A stretch of DNA of 64,000 nucleotides, taken from Trochalopteron elliotii. Lineage: Eukaryota > Chordata > Aves > Passeriformes > Leiothrichidae. Made by a program: the position numbers and the translations under genes. The stretch is taken from positions 1,608,774-1,672,773 of the forward strand of contig JANPWX010000360.1 of the NCBI GenBank assembly GCA_024734555.1, read 5' to 3'. Shown in pieces: positions 52,571 to 64,000 of the stretch (position 1 is the first letter of the stretch; the number at the start of each line of letters is the position of its first letter). Below the pieces are notes generated by a model. That model had not been told where the DNA came from, did no database searches, and saw only the letters and a program-made list of their open reading frames with translations.

Positions 52571-55500
52571 TATATTATTATTTCTACAGAATTGATTACT
52601 GAACAGTCACCAGCTGGTAAAGTCCCTCGGATAACACCAGCTCCATTCAGATCTCAGTAAGGGAGCTGGAGGTAAAATGCTGCATATCAGCAGTGCCAAG
52701 GCTGGTTTACTCAACCACTCTTACATAATAAATCTTACATCAGTAACATGCACAATTTATGGCAAACAAATGAGGGATTTCACATGCTGTTCAGATTTGT
52801 GTTTACACCAAGAAAGAGCATGGCCCATAAATAAGATTGTTTGGAAATCATTTACTGGTGTCATACTGATAATGCATTTTAAATCCTGGGGTTATCAAAA
52901 AACTGGGTTTTTTTTCTCCATATTGTTTGACAGCTGAAATTAAACAAATTCTATTGAAGTACAAAGCTAATAGAAGGTTTACTATGTGTGTCATTAGCAC
53001 CATCCATATAAGGAAACAGAAAATATGAGGTGTGGATTTTTAAAATATGATAAAATGAGAGCCCCATTAGATGCATATGAAGGTGTGACTTCAGGCCAGG
53101 CATTTACTTATTAGAATCAAAGTGACTCTATCTTACATTTGTAAATAATCACTGTTATGTGATTCAAGCCAACATCTTTGAAATTATTTTCTCATGAAAA
53201 AAAAATATATATTGCATTTGAAATATGTTTTAATTGTTAAACCATCTTAATAAAATATATTACATAAAATTATTACCTTACCATATACTGCTAAACTTCT
53301 TTATGTTCAGGCATAGTGAACCCTAAATGGTTGACCTGATATATAAGCTGCATATTTTTTAGTTCTTCCTCTAACATTCTATTATTAATATGGATAATCT
53401 CAAATTTAATATGCTAGGTTGTTTAAAATCTTGTATCAGAGCTCAGGCTCAACACAAACATTCCATAGTATTTTATTTTTCTTTACTTTTCAAGGAAAAA
53501 AGCTGAAATGGAGTTAAATCAAAGCATTCTAGTTGTGTCTGCCTTAAAAATGCTAGAAACCATAAATTCTACACTTTCTGCATAAAGTTTGGATGACTAT
53601 GTTTTGAAAAATTAACATAACCTTTAAAGATATTTACTTATTAAGGCAATTAGGTGAACATAGTATAATTATAACCAGAATTCAGAAACTAGAGAGTGGT
53701 GAAAGGTTTTGGTTTGTTCCATTGGATAATGCAGCATACTTTTAAGATTGTCAGTTTTGAAAGGGAAGTATATTTGAAGTGCTTGCTTTGGAGTAATAGA
53801 TAGTGCTAACTTCAAAGTTATGTTTAAATATGACAAACTGTTCAGATGTTTATGTTAGCAAAGTTATGGACAAATTCGTGAACATATATACAAATTTAAA
53901 GTAAATGAAACAATGTATTTTTTAAAGATTCAAGTATAAAGATCATCTTAGGTCATGAAGAAATTTAGCCCCCATTTTGGGATGGCCTTTCTCTGTAATC
54001 CCCAACAACAGGTGTATTGTTGGAGACGTATAATCTGTGCTTCAATATATGCCTTTCTGCGATACATTTAAATGTTCCCCTGTGCTTCTTGTCAGTTTAT
54101 ATCATTTTATCTTAGGTTGACTTTTTTTCTTGTGTTTCGCCCATGATTATCTTCCGTTCGTTAGCTTTTGCTAGAGAGCTGCCAGGCCAGAAATACTTCT
54201 CATCTACATAAAGGAAATTTTAAAATGCTTATTTCTTATGGTTAAACTCCCTAACATCTCCAGCTTTTCTTTCTGTGTTTCTGAGAAGCAAATGCTTAAA
54301 GCAGAATATGTGTGCTACTTGTGCTGATGCAACCTTTATGAAAGAGGTGCCAACATTTTATAGCTAGCTATTGTGCCAGATGTATGCACATGTGTTATTC
54401 TCCAGCCCATTCTCAAATGCACTTGCTTCAATGGACTTGAATTTGAACATTAAATGGTTAAAATGATTAAAATTTGCTTTCAGATTTGGTGTGGTTTTGT
54501 TTGTTTGTTTGTGTTTGTTTGATTTTGGTTTTTGGGGGTTTTTTTGTGATTTTTGTTTGTTTTTGTTTGTTTTTGGTGGTGGTGGTGTTTTTTGCTTTTT
54601 TTTTGTTTGCTTTTTTTTTCTGATTTTTTGGGGGTTTTTTTGTGTCTAAAAGAAGTACAACTGCTAGTTGTTAGTGGATTAACAAACACCAAACCTGAAT
54701 ATTTGCAATACAGGTATGAGCTACATATGTGCTTTAAGAGAAGAAATCTCTTCTAAAGTTGGGTTTTCCATGTGGGGAAAAAAAAAACTTCCCTCACAGA
54801 AAATATAGATTCTCCAGAATTCAAAAGCTTGCAAAAGAAAGAAACTTTTAGCAAAGTAAAAGTATCTGGAAGCTTCAGGAAAACTGAATGATGTGATTGG
54901 CAACCTGCATTCTGTTACTTTTATGTTTATGTACACTTCTATGCCTGCAGCACATAAATACTATTTGTTAAACTTCTGTTGTTATGGCAAGTGGAAATCA
55001 CTGCAAAAACATATAAGCATGACAGGCAGTTTCTGAGTAAAAGTAGCCACCGAGAACTTTCAAAACAGCTCCTTAGAAAGTGGTCTACATTCCTACTGAT
55101 CAGTCATATTTTTGATGACGTTTTGCTTCATTGAAAGACATTTCTCTAATATAAATTATACTGAATGTAAACTGCTGATAAAGTCAAATATGTTGCACAG
55201 AAAAACAAAAAAAATGGCTTTGTTGTTATCAGTTGTAATCAAGGAAAAATACTACTAATATTTTTTGCATAGAAAATTCTAAACTAAATATAGAAATAAA
55301 TATTTATCACTTATGAAAGTGAAATAAGTTTTTTACATAAAATCCATAATAAATGAAGACTCCAGCACATATCAAAGCATTTCTAATACTGTTTGCAAAT
55401 AAGAACTTGCACCTAGGAATAGATGCATAGTTTCAAACTACAAGTCCATCTATCTAGCAAGTATGCTGCATTTGACACTGGTTTAAAAGAGATGTCAAAG

Positions 55501-56189
55501 AAACAGCACAAGAAAACTCATAGGAAACAAGCACATTCCCCTAGAAAACTGTCCAAGCTATCTACTATTTCTGTCTCAAAGACTTTTAAAGCCAGTCTTA
55601 CATGCTCAGTTTTGTCCTGACCCCTGATGAAGTCCCAGCATCTGCACAGTCCACTGCTGTGGAGCAGAGCTGCAATACCCATGGGCCAATGCTATCCCTG
55701 TGCTATCCTGAACATGACACCTGCTGGATTCGCTTGACACCCCTGTGGCTCCTACTAGGAGTGAGACAGTCTAGTCACTCCTGTTCTTCCCTTGCATGCT
55801 GCATTATATCATACTTTTGTTCAGTCTATTACACACTTATGTTTTTCTCTAGATTTTCCTTCTTCCATCTTGAAGAGTCCTAGGCTATGAAGATGTCCTG
55901 CATTGGGAAGGTGTTCCACAGTGCTTGTCATTTTTCCAAATCTTCCTTTACTCTTTTCCAGTTGTGCTTTATACACTGCTATGAGGTAAAAGGGATGACA
56001 GCTGCCTGCATAATACAGATGGAAAAATGAATTGTTATGCATTTTCTTCCTAATAATTCCTAATACTAAGTTTGACTCCTGAGCACAGAGATGATTGCAA
56101 TCATTGATTTGTAACTATTTAACATTGAGATCTTGCTTTTGAGTGGCAGTGGTCAGATGGGGACAATCAACCTTATTTGTAAAGTTAGG
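52571..56189. other. Unique AT-rich non-coding sequence
   Basis: No gene or repeat family is recognised. The notable item is the T/G-only tract at 54485-54646. Open frames (up to 93 codons at 55602-55883) show no recognisable domain. Confidence 0.5.
54485..54646. repeat. T/G-rich low-complexity tract
   Basis: About 160 bases are almost entirely T and G on the plus strand: TTTG units, a GGTGGTGGTGGT run (around 54575-54586) and two GGGGG runs (near 54534 and 54630). Only a few A and C bases interrupt it. The complementary strand is A/C-rich. The lysine/asparagine/threonine-rich open frame across it on the minus strand is a translation of low complexity, not a gene. Confidence 0.9.
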
Positions 56190-56430
56190 ATTGTTTTTTC
56201 CCCAGGATATCATTTACATTTACTAATGCTGGATTTCATTTGCCATTTTATTATCCAGTCCCTCAGTCTTAGACATTTCTTTGCAGCTGTTCAGACAGAA
56301 CTAATATTACCTACTAATAGCCCAGTATCATCAGGAAAATTGTCACCACAGCATTCATCCACTTTCCCAAATAATCTATATTGAGTAGAACAGGTTTCAG
56401 AACCCAATGGAACTCCACTATAACTCCCCA
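56190..56430 (-). mobile_element. CR1 LINE ORF2 (reverse transcriptase, distal part) remnant
   Basis: The plus strand resembles the reverse complement of amniote CR1 ORF2 downstream of the palm. In order it shows TTTACATTTACTAATGCTGG, a block like ATTTCATTTGCCATTTTATT, a CCAGTCCCTCAGTCTTAGA block and a GTATCATCAGGAAAATT block. A CCAAATAATCTATATTGAG block and AGAACCCAATGGAACTCCAC follow, the counterpart of the conserved GATCCCTGGGGGACACCAC text. All blocks are heavily substituted and the frame is broken. It covers a different part of the ORF from the copy at 40290-40610, so the two are independent old insertions. Boundaries are approximate. Confidence 0.65.
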
Positions 56431-58193
56431 TTTAACTTTTTAAATCTTTTTGTTATGGGTTTGTTTTAGGGAAAAAAATTATGAAGTCATTTCTGCTTAG
56501 AGTTACATAGTTTTACATTCCAAATGCAATTAAATCCTCAACAGTTTATGTATTCAAATGCCAGTTGTTTTCTTCCTCAAACATCTCTGGAGCCTGTTTA
56601 TGGTTAGTTCAATGATTTTGGGTGAATCACTCCCAGGTATTCTCCTGTTATTTGCATTACTTTTAGATGCTTTGCATGGAATTAATACAATTTTTCTAAA
56701 GAGCTGGAAGTAAAGCTACAGCATTGCTAATACAAGCACGTGCATATTAAAAGGGGACTTTCTCCTGACACCAAGAGACAGCTAACAGACCTGTTCTGAG
56801 AATTTATCACTGATAAACCTTTTCTGTGTCTAAGCTTAAACAGGGAGTTGTTTGGGAGTACTGCTCTAGTAAAGAGTTTCTCAAATGCCATGGCTTATTT
56901 TTTAGCATTATAAACATACTGTGTAAATTCAGCACACAATCCCCCTGTGCATTACAGCAGCTCTGACTTGAATGGGAGGTTTGTGGTCAATACTGAGCAG
57001 CCACACCAGATTCTCCAAAGGGAGTGAGCTGCCTGCTGGCTGCACTTGTAGGATCCTGTGTTGGAGCAATACTTCCCTTTAAACCTCATGTGAAGGGAAA
57101 ACAAATTACTGAATAAGGGCAGTCAGGGATATTTTTTTTAATATTTCTGACATTATACTTTAACAGGTTTTAGAAGTGTCACAGATTTTTGCCGAATGTC
57201 ACCTTTATGTTCTCTTGGTCTTTCTTCTCCAATGGAGTGCCTACAACAGCATGCATGTAACTCCCAAATAGGGAAAGACTACTAGCACAATGTATAAAAA
57301 ATAGCCTACATGTAATACAGACAAACATATATGACAAGACATCTAATTTCTTGACCAAAACAATAATAATCTGAATAAGGAATGCTGATATGTCATGGAT
57401 TTTCAGTCCAAATTCTTGAAGATCCTAAAAAAATTAGGAGAAGAAATAAAATCATTTCTTATGAAGAAACTAGATCTGGGTAAAGAAAAAGTTTAATTAC
57501 ATCTAATCATATTTGCAGTGATTCATGACAGCTATTTACATCAAATGATTTTTTAAATATTAAGTACTAAGTCCATTTAAATGTAATAACTTGTATGGCA
57601 AATTTTCATTTTTATTTCAGAGCCCTGCTATTTTAAAATTTGTCATTAGAGCTAATAAGAAATTATATTGAAACTACTCCGTACATTTAAATGAAGCATA
57701 AATCAATTATTGAAGCAAGGAATTTTTTCATCATTGTAATGATTATTGGAATAAATTTAATCTTGAGATGTTTCATAATGAAATCTGCAATAGTAAAAAA
57801 ATTACATGGACTTAATTTTTATTATGTGCTATTTAAAAATGTTTCCCAGTAGCAAAACATTTAAGGGAATACACAAAATTCACAGAATATTCTACACAAT
57901 GAAATATAAAACCTAGGCTAATTTGCCCTAACATTCTGGAATTTCGTATCTGATTTTTTTGCCAGACAACAGTATTAATTAATTATTTTAGTTCTTTATC
58001 CTGCAGTGTTCAGAAAGAACTAAGGTGATTATAATCAGGTTTCTAATACAAACAGATGAAAGTGCACGAAGCTTGGAAAATTTTTAAGAGTGGAATATTT
58101 ACACTTGTCTGTAATTTCATTTAGTAGAAAATGAGAATAGCTGTAATGTGACGGCAACAATATCTGACCAGTGTATTGCTGTGAGAAGGGCAG

Positions 58194-58208
58194 CACGTGG
58201 ATGCAAAT
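58194..58208 (+). promoter_or_regulatory. E-box plus octamer composite site
   Basis: CACGTG (58194-58199), a canonical bHLH/MYC-USF E-box, is followed after one base by an exact POU octamer, ATGCAAAT (58201-58208). Nearby at 58156-58162 is AACAATA, which fits a SOX-type site. The surrounding 200 bases are non-repetitive and GC-richer than the window. Co-location of perfect E-box and octamer suggests an enhancer, but this is motif evidence only. Confidence 0.35.
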
Positions 58209-61200
58209 AAGGTGCCCAGGGATCATTTCATTACTCCCAGCTCTTTGTAACCAGGCAGGCAGAGCTGTTTGGTCAGATTTGGCTGCACTCTGACAAACCA
58301 TGAGGACAGGGCCAATCACTGACAGAAGCCTCCCCGACTGTGCTGAGAAGGTTATTATAGCATCATCCCTCATCCCCTCTCCTCTGCTAATGATGCTGCC
58401 CTCATTTGTCTCTCATCAAAATGTCTCTGCACCTTGTTCCCCTTAGGCACAAAGCACTCCTCCCAAATGGGTCTGTGATCCCTTAACTTCTTGCCTATCT
58501 CATCTCTCCGAATGCACACTCCATTGCAGATGCCTCTAAAATCTAATAGGATTTGTTCAGATGAAGATGAGGGTAGGTGGCAGGTACTTTGCCCATTTCT
58601 GATAGGGATGCATATACATAATTAAGGACCAGGTTCTATGATCCCAAGCAGTTTAGATTTTTGCTTGCCTTGAAACCATCCAGTTATGCTGTGCCAATTT
58701 ACATTGCACCTGCTCCTTGTACAAAGTCTGTGGCCTTGTTTCCAAAACCTGGTGCAGAATTTTTATTTTTCTTCTAAGAACGTTCAAACTGAGTGTCATA
58801 GGCATTAAAAAATAGTGGTGGCTGAGAATAATTCTACACAACTTGTCCCACAGATTGCACACTTGCACAACAGAGGCAATACAATTCTGGAACTTCTTAC
58901 TATCCTACAATGCCTTTTCCACCACAAAGATGTCCTTTGCAGGGATGGATTCAACTTCAACTGGTTAACAGCACAGTGAACAATTAGGATCTGTATGTTA
59001 TTCATAAGATGACATGCACCATATCAACTTTAATATCTGAGGCTTTTTTCCTTTTTTTTCTTCTGAAGAGAACACTGTCTGTAACTGTTGTTTTACCCTC
59101 AACAGGACTGGCCACTTGTTTCAGCTGGGTTGTTTTTCACACTATCTTTGGATTGAATAAAATATTTGGGTATGGATAAAACCGTGTATCCTCATCAGAA
59201 CACTGAAATATATATATATGTTTGAGATGTTGCATATTCAATTAATTATAAATGCTAAAACACAGTCATTTATCTTCTATAAATGAGTTCTGTAAAGCAA
59301 CATTTTTTTAACATTGTTGAGTGATTTCTTTTTTTATAACTACATAATTCTTCAATGTATCATCAACATGTTTCATAAATGTATACAACTACAATAGAAA
59401 GGCACAAAGTGGAAATGAGTATTCATAGTCGCTTTAGTTCTACTGTTCACAGAAGGTTCCCAAAAGGACAACGAGACAACAAGGAAACTTAAATTCCCTC
59501 TGTCAAATACAAATCTAATGTGGTCATTAGACTCCTGGAGACATATCCAATGATCTTGGCACATGAAAACTTCTGGGTTTAGCAGGAATGATTTTCTTGG
59601 AGAGAATTTAGAAGAATTAGTTCTAGGTTATAACAATACTAAAAACATAAAATAAAACTTCCCTCAGCTTCTGTGGAACCAGAATTTATCTACTACAATC
59701 CCATGCTTCTTTTATTCCTCTATCTCATAAATGAACAGAGTTTGCAATTTTAGAGCTTTAATCTTGTTTCCTTAAGAAGAAAAGGTGATCCTATTATCCT
59801 CTGTATCAATGTCTGCTTCTCTTAACCATGTATGACTTTTAACTTAGTTTGACCAAATTTTAACCAAAGTTGACAGGTGTTGTGTAAATACTTCTCCAGG
59901 TAAAGTGCCTTGCCTCAGGGAAACATAACATACAGATGTTATGATGACAGATGCAAGAAACAGAGGATGAATCCATTGCAAACCAGCTTCATTATTATTC
60001 TACCTTCAGAATTGCATCTTTTTTTGAAAGGTGCAGGTTTATTAGACTGAGCAGTACTAGGGAATCATTAAGACATGATTTCCAAGTTGAACTGTAATAA
60101 TTCGATCTATGACGAAGAAACCACTGGATTTTACATTAGTTTTAATTCAGTTGAAATAAAATGTAAAAAGACAGTTGTACCTAGATGAGTTGTCCCTTCT
60201 TTTTGCTGAAATGTATTCTCATTCCCAAGTTTATTTCAAACAAAAAGGTGTACTTATGGATGATCTGCCCCATATCTCTATTCACTATGCAAAAAAAAAA
60301 AAAGGTAGCTCCTTTCAGTTTATTTAGTCCACTCCCTACTATCACTGGATTGCTTCAGACAACATCATCACAAGAACCACATATTATGTCCTTTTGAATC
60401 CCCTTGAGTCATGGTGTCCCCATTTTTCCTGTTTATAGTACTATTAGAAAACCCTGTTTTAATATTACTAACACAATGTTGAAGCTAAGTATAGTTTAAA
60501 AAGGCTAAGTATGCATAACACTTTTAAACAGTCTTTTGTGTACTGTTAAAATAAAACTTTACTTTTAATGACTCTGTAAGAGTCAGGGCTCTGAATTCCA
60601 AATATCTTCTATCTTTGCTTTTTTAATTCCTTGTTTAAAGACAGAATGCTTTTTTTCCTCCCTCATTGGGAAAACATCTTCTAGAAGACAAGAGAAAGAA
60701 CCTGGAGGATAGTGTTGCCAACACTGTGTCAGGGATGATTTCTGCAAATGAAAAACAAACATCCTGTTTTGACATTGGGCAGCCAGTAGAGGAGAGCTGA
60801 AAGAAGATAAAAACAAATTGCTTAGATACATAACTCAGATCAAAACCATGTAATTGTTAATTGATACTCTCTTCTCACAAAGCATGCTCAAAACCAAAAA
60901 AAGAGTCTGCTTTTGACTAGGTCTTGTCCAGTGTAAGAGCAAGTGGCATGTCAATATGACAAATGGAGAGATGGCTACAAATGGCTAAATCAAAAATGCC
61001 TGTGGTGTATATAAGCTACCAAACCAAAAGAGGTAGTCCTGAGGCACTGTCATTGGCTGAGAATTTATTTACAGCCAAGATTCAAAATTAACAGAATTCA
61101 TATTAATGAAAACTCATAATTTACAGGATATGCCTTGAAAGACATTCTTAACCCAAAAGGGAAAGAAATGGGGAAGATGGGAAATCCTCGATTAAAGCAT

Positions 61201-61691
61201 TAAAATCCAAAAGTGAAATGAGAATAAAAATTAGCACCTTTTTACTCTACATCAATTTACCACATCTATGAATTCCTCACTCCAATTTCCCATGCAGGTA
61301 GCATCAAATTTCCTCAAAAAGATTAAAGAGAGTATCTTCTCAGTAATATTTCACAGCATAACAATGATTTTAACTTTTCTTTCACAACTACTTTTTCTGA
61401 AATTTAGCTAACAAATGCTAAACCCAGTCTTAATCACTGTGTTACCAAGCTGGGATTAATTAGCCAATACACAAAAAGTGGACAGATGTGATACAGAAAG
61501 ATTACATCCAGTATTTTTATAACTGTTCCCTAACTTCTACTACATTTACATTATAATTAACTGCATGGCTAGACTACCCAACCAAGTTCTAATTGATCCT
61601 AATTTAGTTAGATAAAGATAGATAAATTAGAATTTCTTAACATGAACTGTTTACATCTTCTTCGTGTATACTGCAGCTCTTATTTTCATAT

Positions 61692-61716
61692 CTCTGCTAC
61701 TCTGAGAGTAGCAGAG
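61692..61716. repeat. Near-perfect 25-bp palindrome
   Basis: Two 12-base arms, CTCTGCTACTCT and AGAGTAGCAGAG, are perfect reverse complements around a single G. It could be a dimeric protein-binding site, a cruciform-prone sequence or the relic of a small inverted duplication. Confidence 0.9.
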
Positions 61717-62689
61717 GTCAACCACAACTCCAGCTGTTTCCACTAGGATGCTCTATTAGGTTGTCATGAGCATCTCAGGTTTCTTAAGAAGTGAGCTGAA
61801 AGAGAATTCTTCATCTACCAGGATTTAGTTAAGTTCAGGGTACTTAATTGAATGTTCCCTGCTCGTGCCCCAACAATTGCCTAATCTATATGCTTCAGAT
61901 TAGGTTCAAGCAGTATTTTCCCAATTTTTACAAATAGTTTGCCAAATCTTTGCCACACTGCAAAACATATGTTTAATACCTGTCTATATCACCTATAAAG
62001 AGGAAGCATTTCTGTGTTATTTTTCAGGAAGCAAAATAATTAATGTGGCTATCTTTTCTGCGAAATGTATGTAAACAAAGGAATTCATAGTAAAAAAAAA
62101 ATAAAGGCTGATGTAAAATTTATGAATGATAAGAGATGAAAAAAAAAGTAGAAAAGTTAATCAGATTTGGTGCCCTTACTCAGCACAGTAAATAGGAACT
62201 CTACCTCTAAGGAAGGCAAACTTTCAAACTGGACATCTGCAGTACTGTGTCATTTAACCAGTTTAGAAAGTTATGTGAACCAACTTGCTCATTACTGCAA
62301 GTTGCAAAACACTTAATTTATTCATACAAAATTGAGTGTTCTATTTTACAATGTGCTAATCCAGAGGGATCAGAAAATTATTCTAATAGTGAAACATTTA
62401 AGTATTAAGTACTGTATATTTTATTGATTTACATGACAGGTGAAAATATATCTCAGTTATAAGGCTGTCAGAATAAAAGAACCTCCCACATTTCTACCTA
62501 ATATACATTTGGGTGTGAAGAAGTTGGTATTCATGCAAAGAATAGTTTAACCTCTGAATATTACATATTACATGTTGACACAATTTATTTTTCTTCTTGT
62601 TTTTCTTTTTTTTTTTTTCTTCCCTTGAGGAGCAGCTAGAACTAAGATACACTTCATGTTTTCTGCTCTTGGAAAAAACTGGTTTTTCC

Positions 62690-62745
62690 ATGAAAGTTGG
62701 TTGCGAGTCCCTTCCAACCTCAACCTCTCTGTAATTCTGTGAAAG
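62690..62745 (+). mobile_element. CR1 LINE 3' tail fragment
   Basis: GAGTCCCTTCCAACCTCAAC followed by CTCTCTGTAATTCTGTGAAA is the last 50 or so bases of CR1, including the CCCTTCCAAC box and one tail unit. It is the shortest copy in the window and starts directly after unrelated sequence, as expected for a severely 5'-truncated insertion. Confidence 0.85.
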
Positions 62746-64000
62746 CTTCCGCAAATTTAAATCTAAAATACCAGCACAAAGCACCTGACATTAATGATTT
62801 TGTTGCCTTCATTAGGCTCTGGATTACAGCAAGATGAAGTGTATTTGTGGTAATATAACTGTACCCTTTGTTTCTAAGATCAGGGGAATAGTGTTCTCAT
62901 ACCCTTTCCAAAAAGACAAAATAAGTAAGTCAAAGATCTGATGTTAGATCAATTGTGTGTATAAGTTTGCACTGATTATGCATTCATTTAAATGTGATAT
63001 CTTACTGAGATGTTACAATGCTTTCCAAGGTATTAATGATGTTTTCTAAAATACATACTGTAAAATGTTTTCTAAAATGTTTCCTATGTTGTTGGCCTAT
63101 CTGCAAAAAGGACTAAGTGTTCAAAGTCTTAAAACTTCCTCTTATAAGATAGCTCTGTATCCTCCTTCCCCCAGCTCTGACATGGGCACTGTGTCACCTT
63201 ACTCAGACACCACAAGGCACTGAGAGCAGATGGCCTTATCGTGGAAGAAACAAATCTGAAATATATGGACCATGCACAATTCAAGTTGGTTTGTGGATAA
63301 TTATAAATCAGAAACAAAATCGAATCCATTGGTGAACAATCCAGACTCTGGGAAAAACAAAGAAAGACTGAAATTCATCAGCTAAAGTTGTTTTTGTTTT
63401 TTTGGGTTTTTTTTCCACACAAGCAGTTCACCCAGCTCTATTAAAGCTGCTGGAGAAATCTCATAGAAGAAACCCATTAAGCACTTCAAGTGTGTTATTT
63501 TCGCTCTGGGCTCAGAGAGTCTTTTTCTGTGTCATTGCACTGGTCCCACTCAGATGAAACAAGCAAATATAGAAATATTGGCAGCTTTCATACTTGCTTT
63601 TTGTCCCTAGCCCAGCGGGTGAACAGCACTGAATTTCCTTGTTTGTAAGCTTTTCTAAATAAGCCTAAAGGGTCTTGCTCATGAAGGTTGAAATATCTGG
63701 CAAATAGTAACAGCTCTAGATTGTAGCTTATAAGTAGAATTGCTTGAGCCAGTTCAAAAACAGTGAATCGAGCCAGAATTTAGTTCATTCAAAAAATCCC
63801 TCAATCTCAAATAAGGCTCCTTTAGAAAATGGAAGATCTAACATTTAAAAGTTCAAATGCAGCAAAATATTATTAGGTAGTATTTTCTTTTCAAATTACA
63901 AGTTCTGGTCTCCAGTCATGAATTACTGTTCATTTTGTGTCATCTGTGAAAGAGACAGTTTTCTTGGAGAAGTAAGCTGCAAATTACTACATTTTACAGA
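62746..64000. other. Unique non-coding sequence to the window end
   Basis: No gene or repeat family is recognised. A duplicated ATGTTTTCTAAAAT motif occurs at about 63039-63052 and 63065-63078. The stretch 63400-63660 looks like conserved non-coding DNA by texture and holds the CACTTCAAGTG palindrome at 63482-63492. Confidence 0.45.

Larger units (their letters stand above)
56431..62689. other. Unique non-coding sequence with enhancer-like stretches
   Basis: No gene or mobile element is recognised. The stretch 57580-57850 is very AT-rich with dense TAAT/ATTA cores, and 58130-58330 is GC-richer with an E-box/octamer composite. An interrupted palindrome lies at 61692-61716. A 112-codon minus-strand frame at 58035-58373 has no recognisable domain and overlaps the enhancer-like stretch. 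Confidence 0.45.

Noticed and set aside
53788..53800. GTGCTTGCTTTGG, resembling the start of U6 snRNA
   Set aside because: Similarity stops after about a dozen bases and no U6 body follows.
58035..58373. 112-codon minus-strand open frame
   Set aside because: No domain is visible. The frame overlaps the stretch better explained as regulatory DNA.
1..64000. CRISPR arrays, tRNA/rRNA genes, operons or a novel defence or mobile system
   Set aside because: The sequence is vertebrate non-coding DNA. No direct-repeat/spacer array, tRNA B-box in context or gene cluster was found on either strand.

Overview
The window reads as non-coding DNA from a bird, probably a songbird. The evidence is the interspersed repeats: short, decayed CR1 LINE pieces that often end in the avian tail (variants of ATTCTATG), plus two copies of a long terminal repeat (LTR) type I know from passerine and other neoavian genomes. 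The sequence is AT-rich and CpG-poor, and open frames are short and scattered over both strands. I see no convincing protein-coding gene, tRNA, rRNA, snRNA, CRISPR array, operon or bacterial/viral replication module. It is most simply a piece of a gene desert or of a very long intron.

Layout. 1-22 kb: unique AT-rich sequence with one CR1 tail (871-957), a pure (GAGAA)n microsatellite (1052-1120), a 16-bp tandem duplication (8525-8556) and a 20-bp triplicate (18497-18556). 22-30 kb: a reverse-strand CR1 piece (22438-22650), a stretch with paired transcription-factor-like motifs (22863-23818), a reverse-strand LTR broken by a 99-base assembly gap (26448 to about 27245), and an old reverse-strand CR1 piece (29703-29960). 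30-47 kb: unique sequence with a possible terminal coding exon on the minus strand (37058-37236), CR1 ORF2 and 3'-end remnants (40290-40610, 42846-43130), and two plus-strand CR1 tails (44172-44328, 44865-44962). 47.9-48.9 kb: a nearly full-length solo LTR in plus orientation. 49-64 kb: unique sequence with the longest CR1 piece (52083-52570), a T/G-only tract (54485-54646), another CR1 ORF2 remnant (56190-56430), a CR1 tail (62690-62745) and several stretches that look like conserved non-coding elements or enhancers.

No genes work together here. Anything functional is more likely to be cis-regulatory than coding. The best candidates for a second look are the E-box/octamer composite at 58194-58208, the paired X-box-like sites at 23728-23818, the two AP-1 sites at 22863-22885, the full CRE at 6399-6406, and two possible exons (37058-37236 minus, 51046-51102 plus). 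I did not find an undescribed biological system. All regulatory and exon calls were made by eye and have not been tested by alignment.
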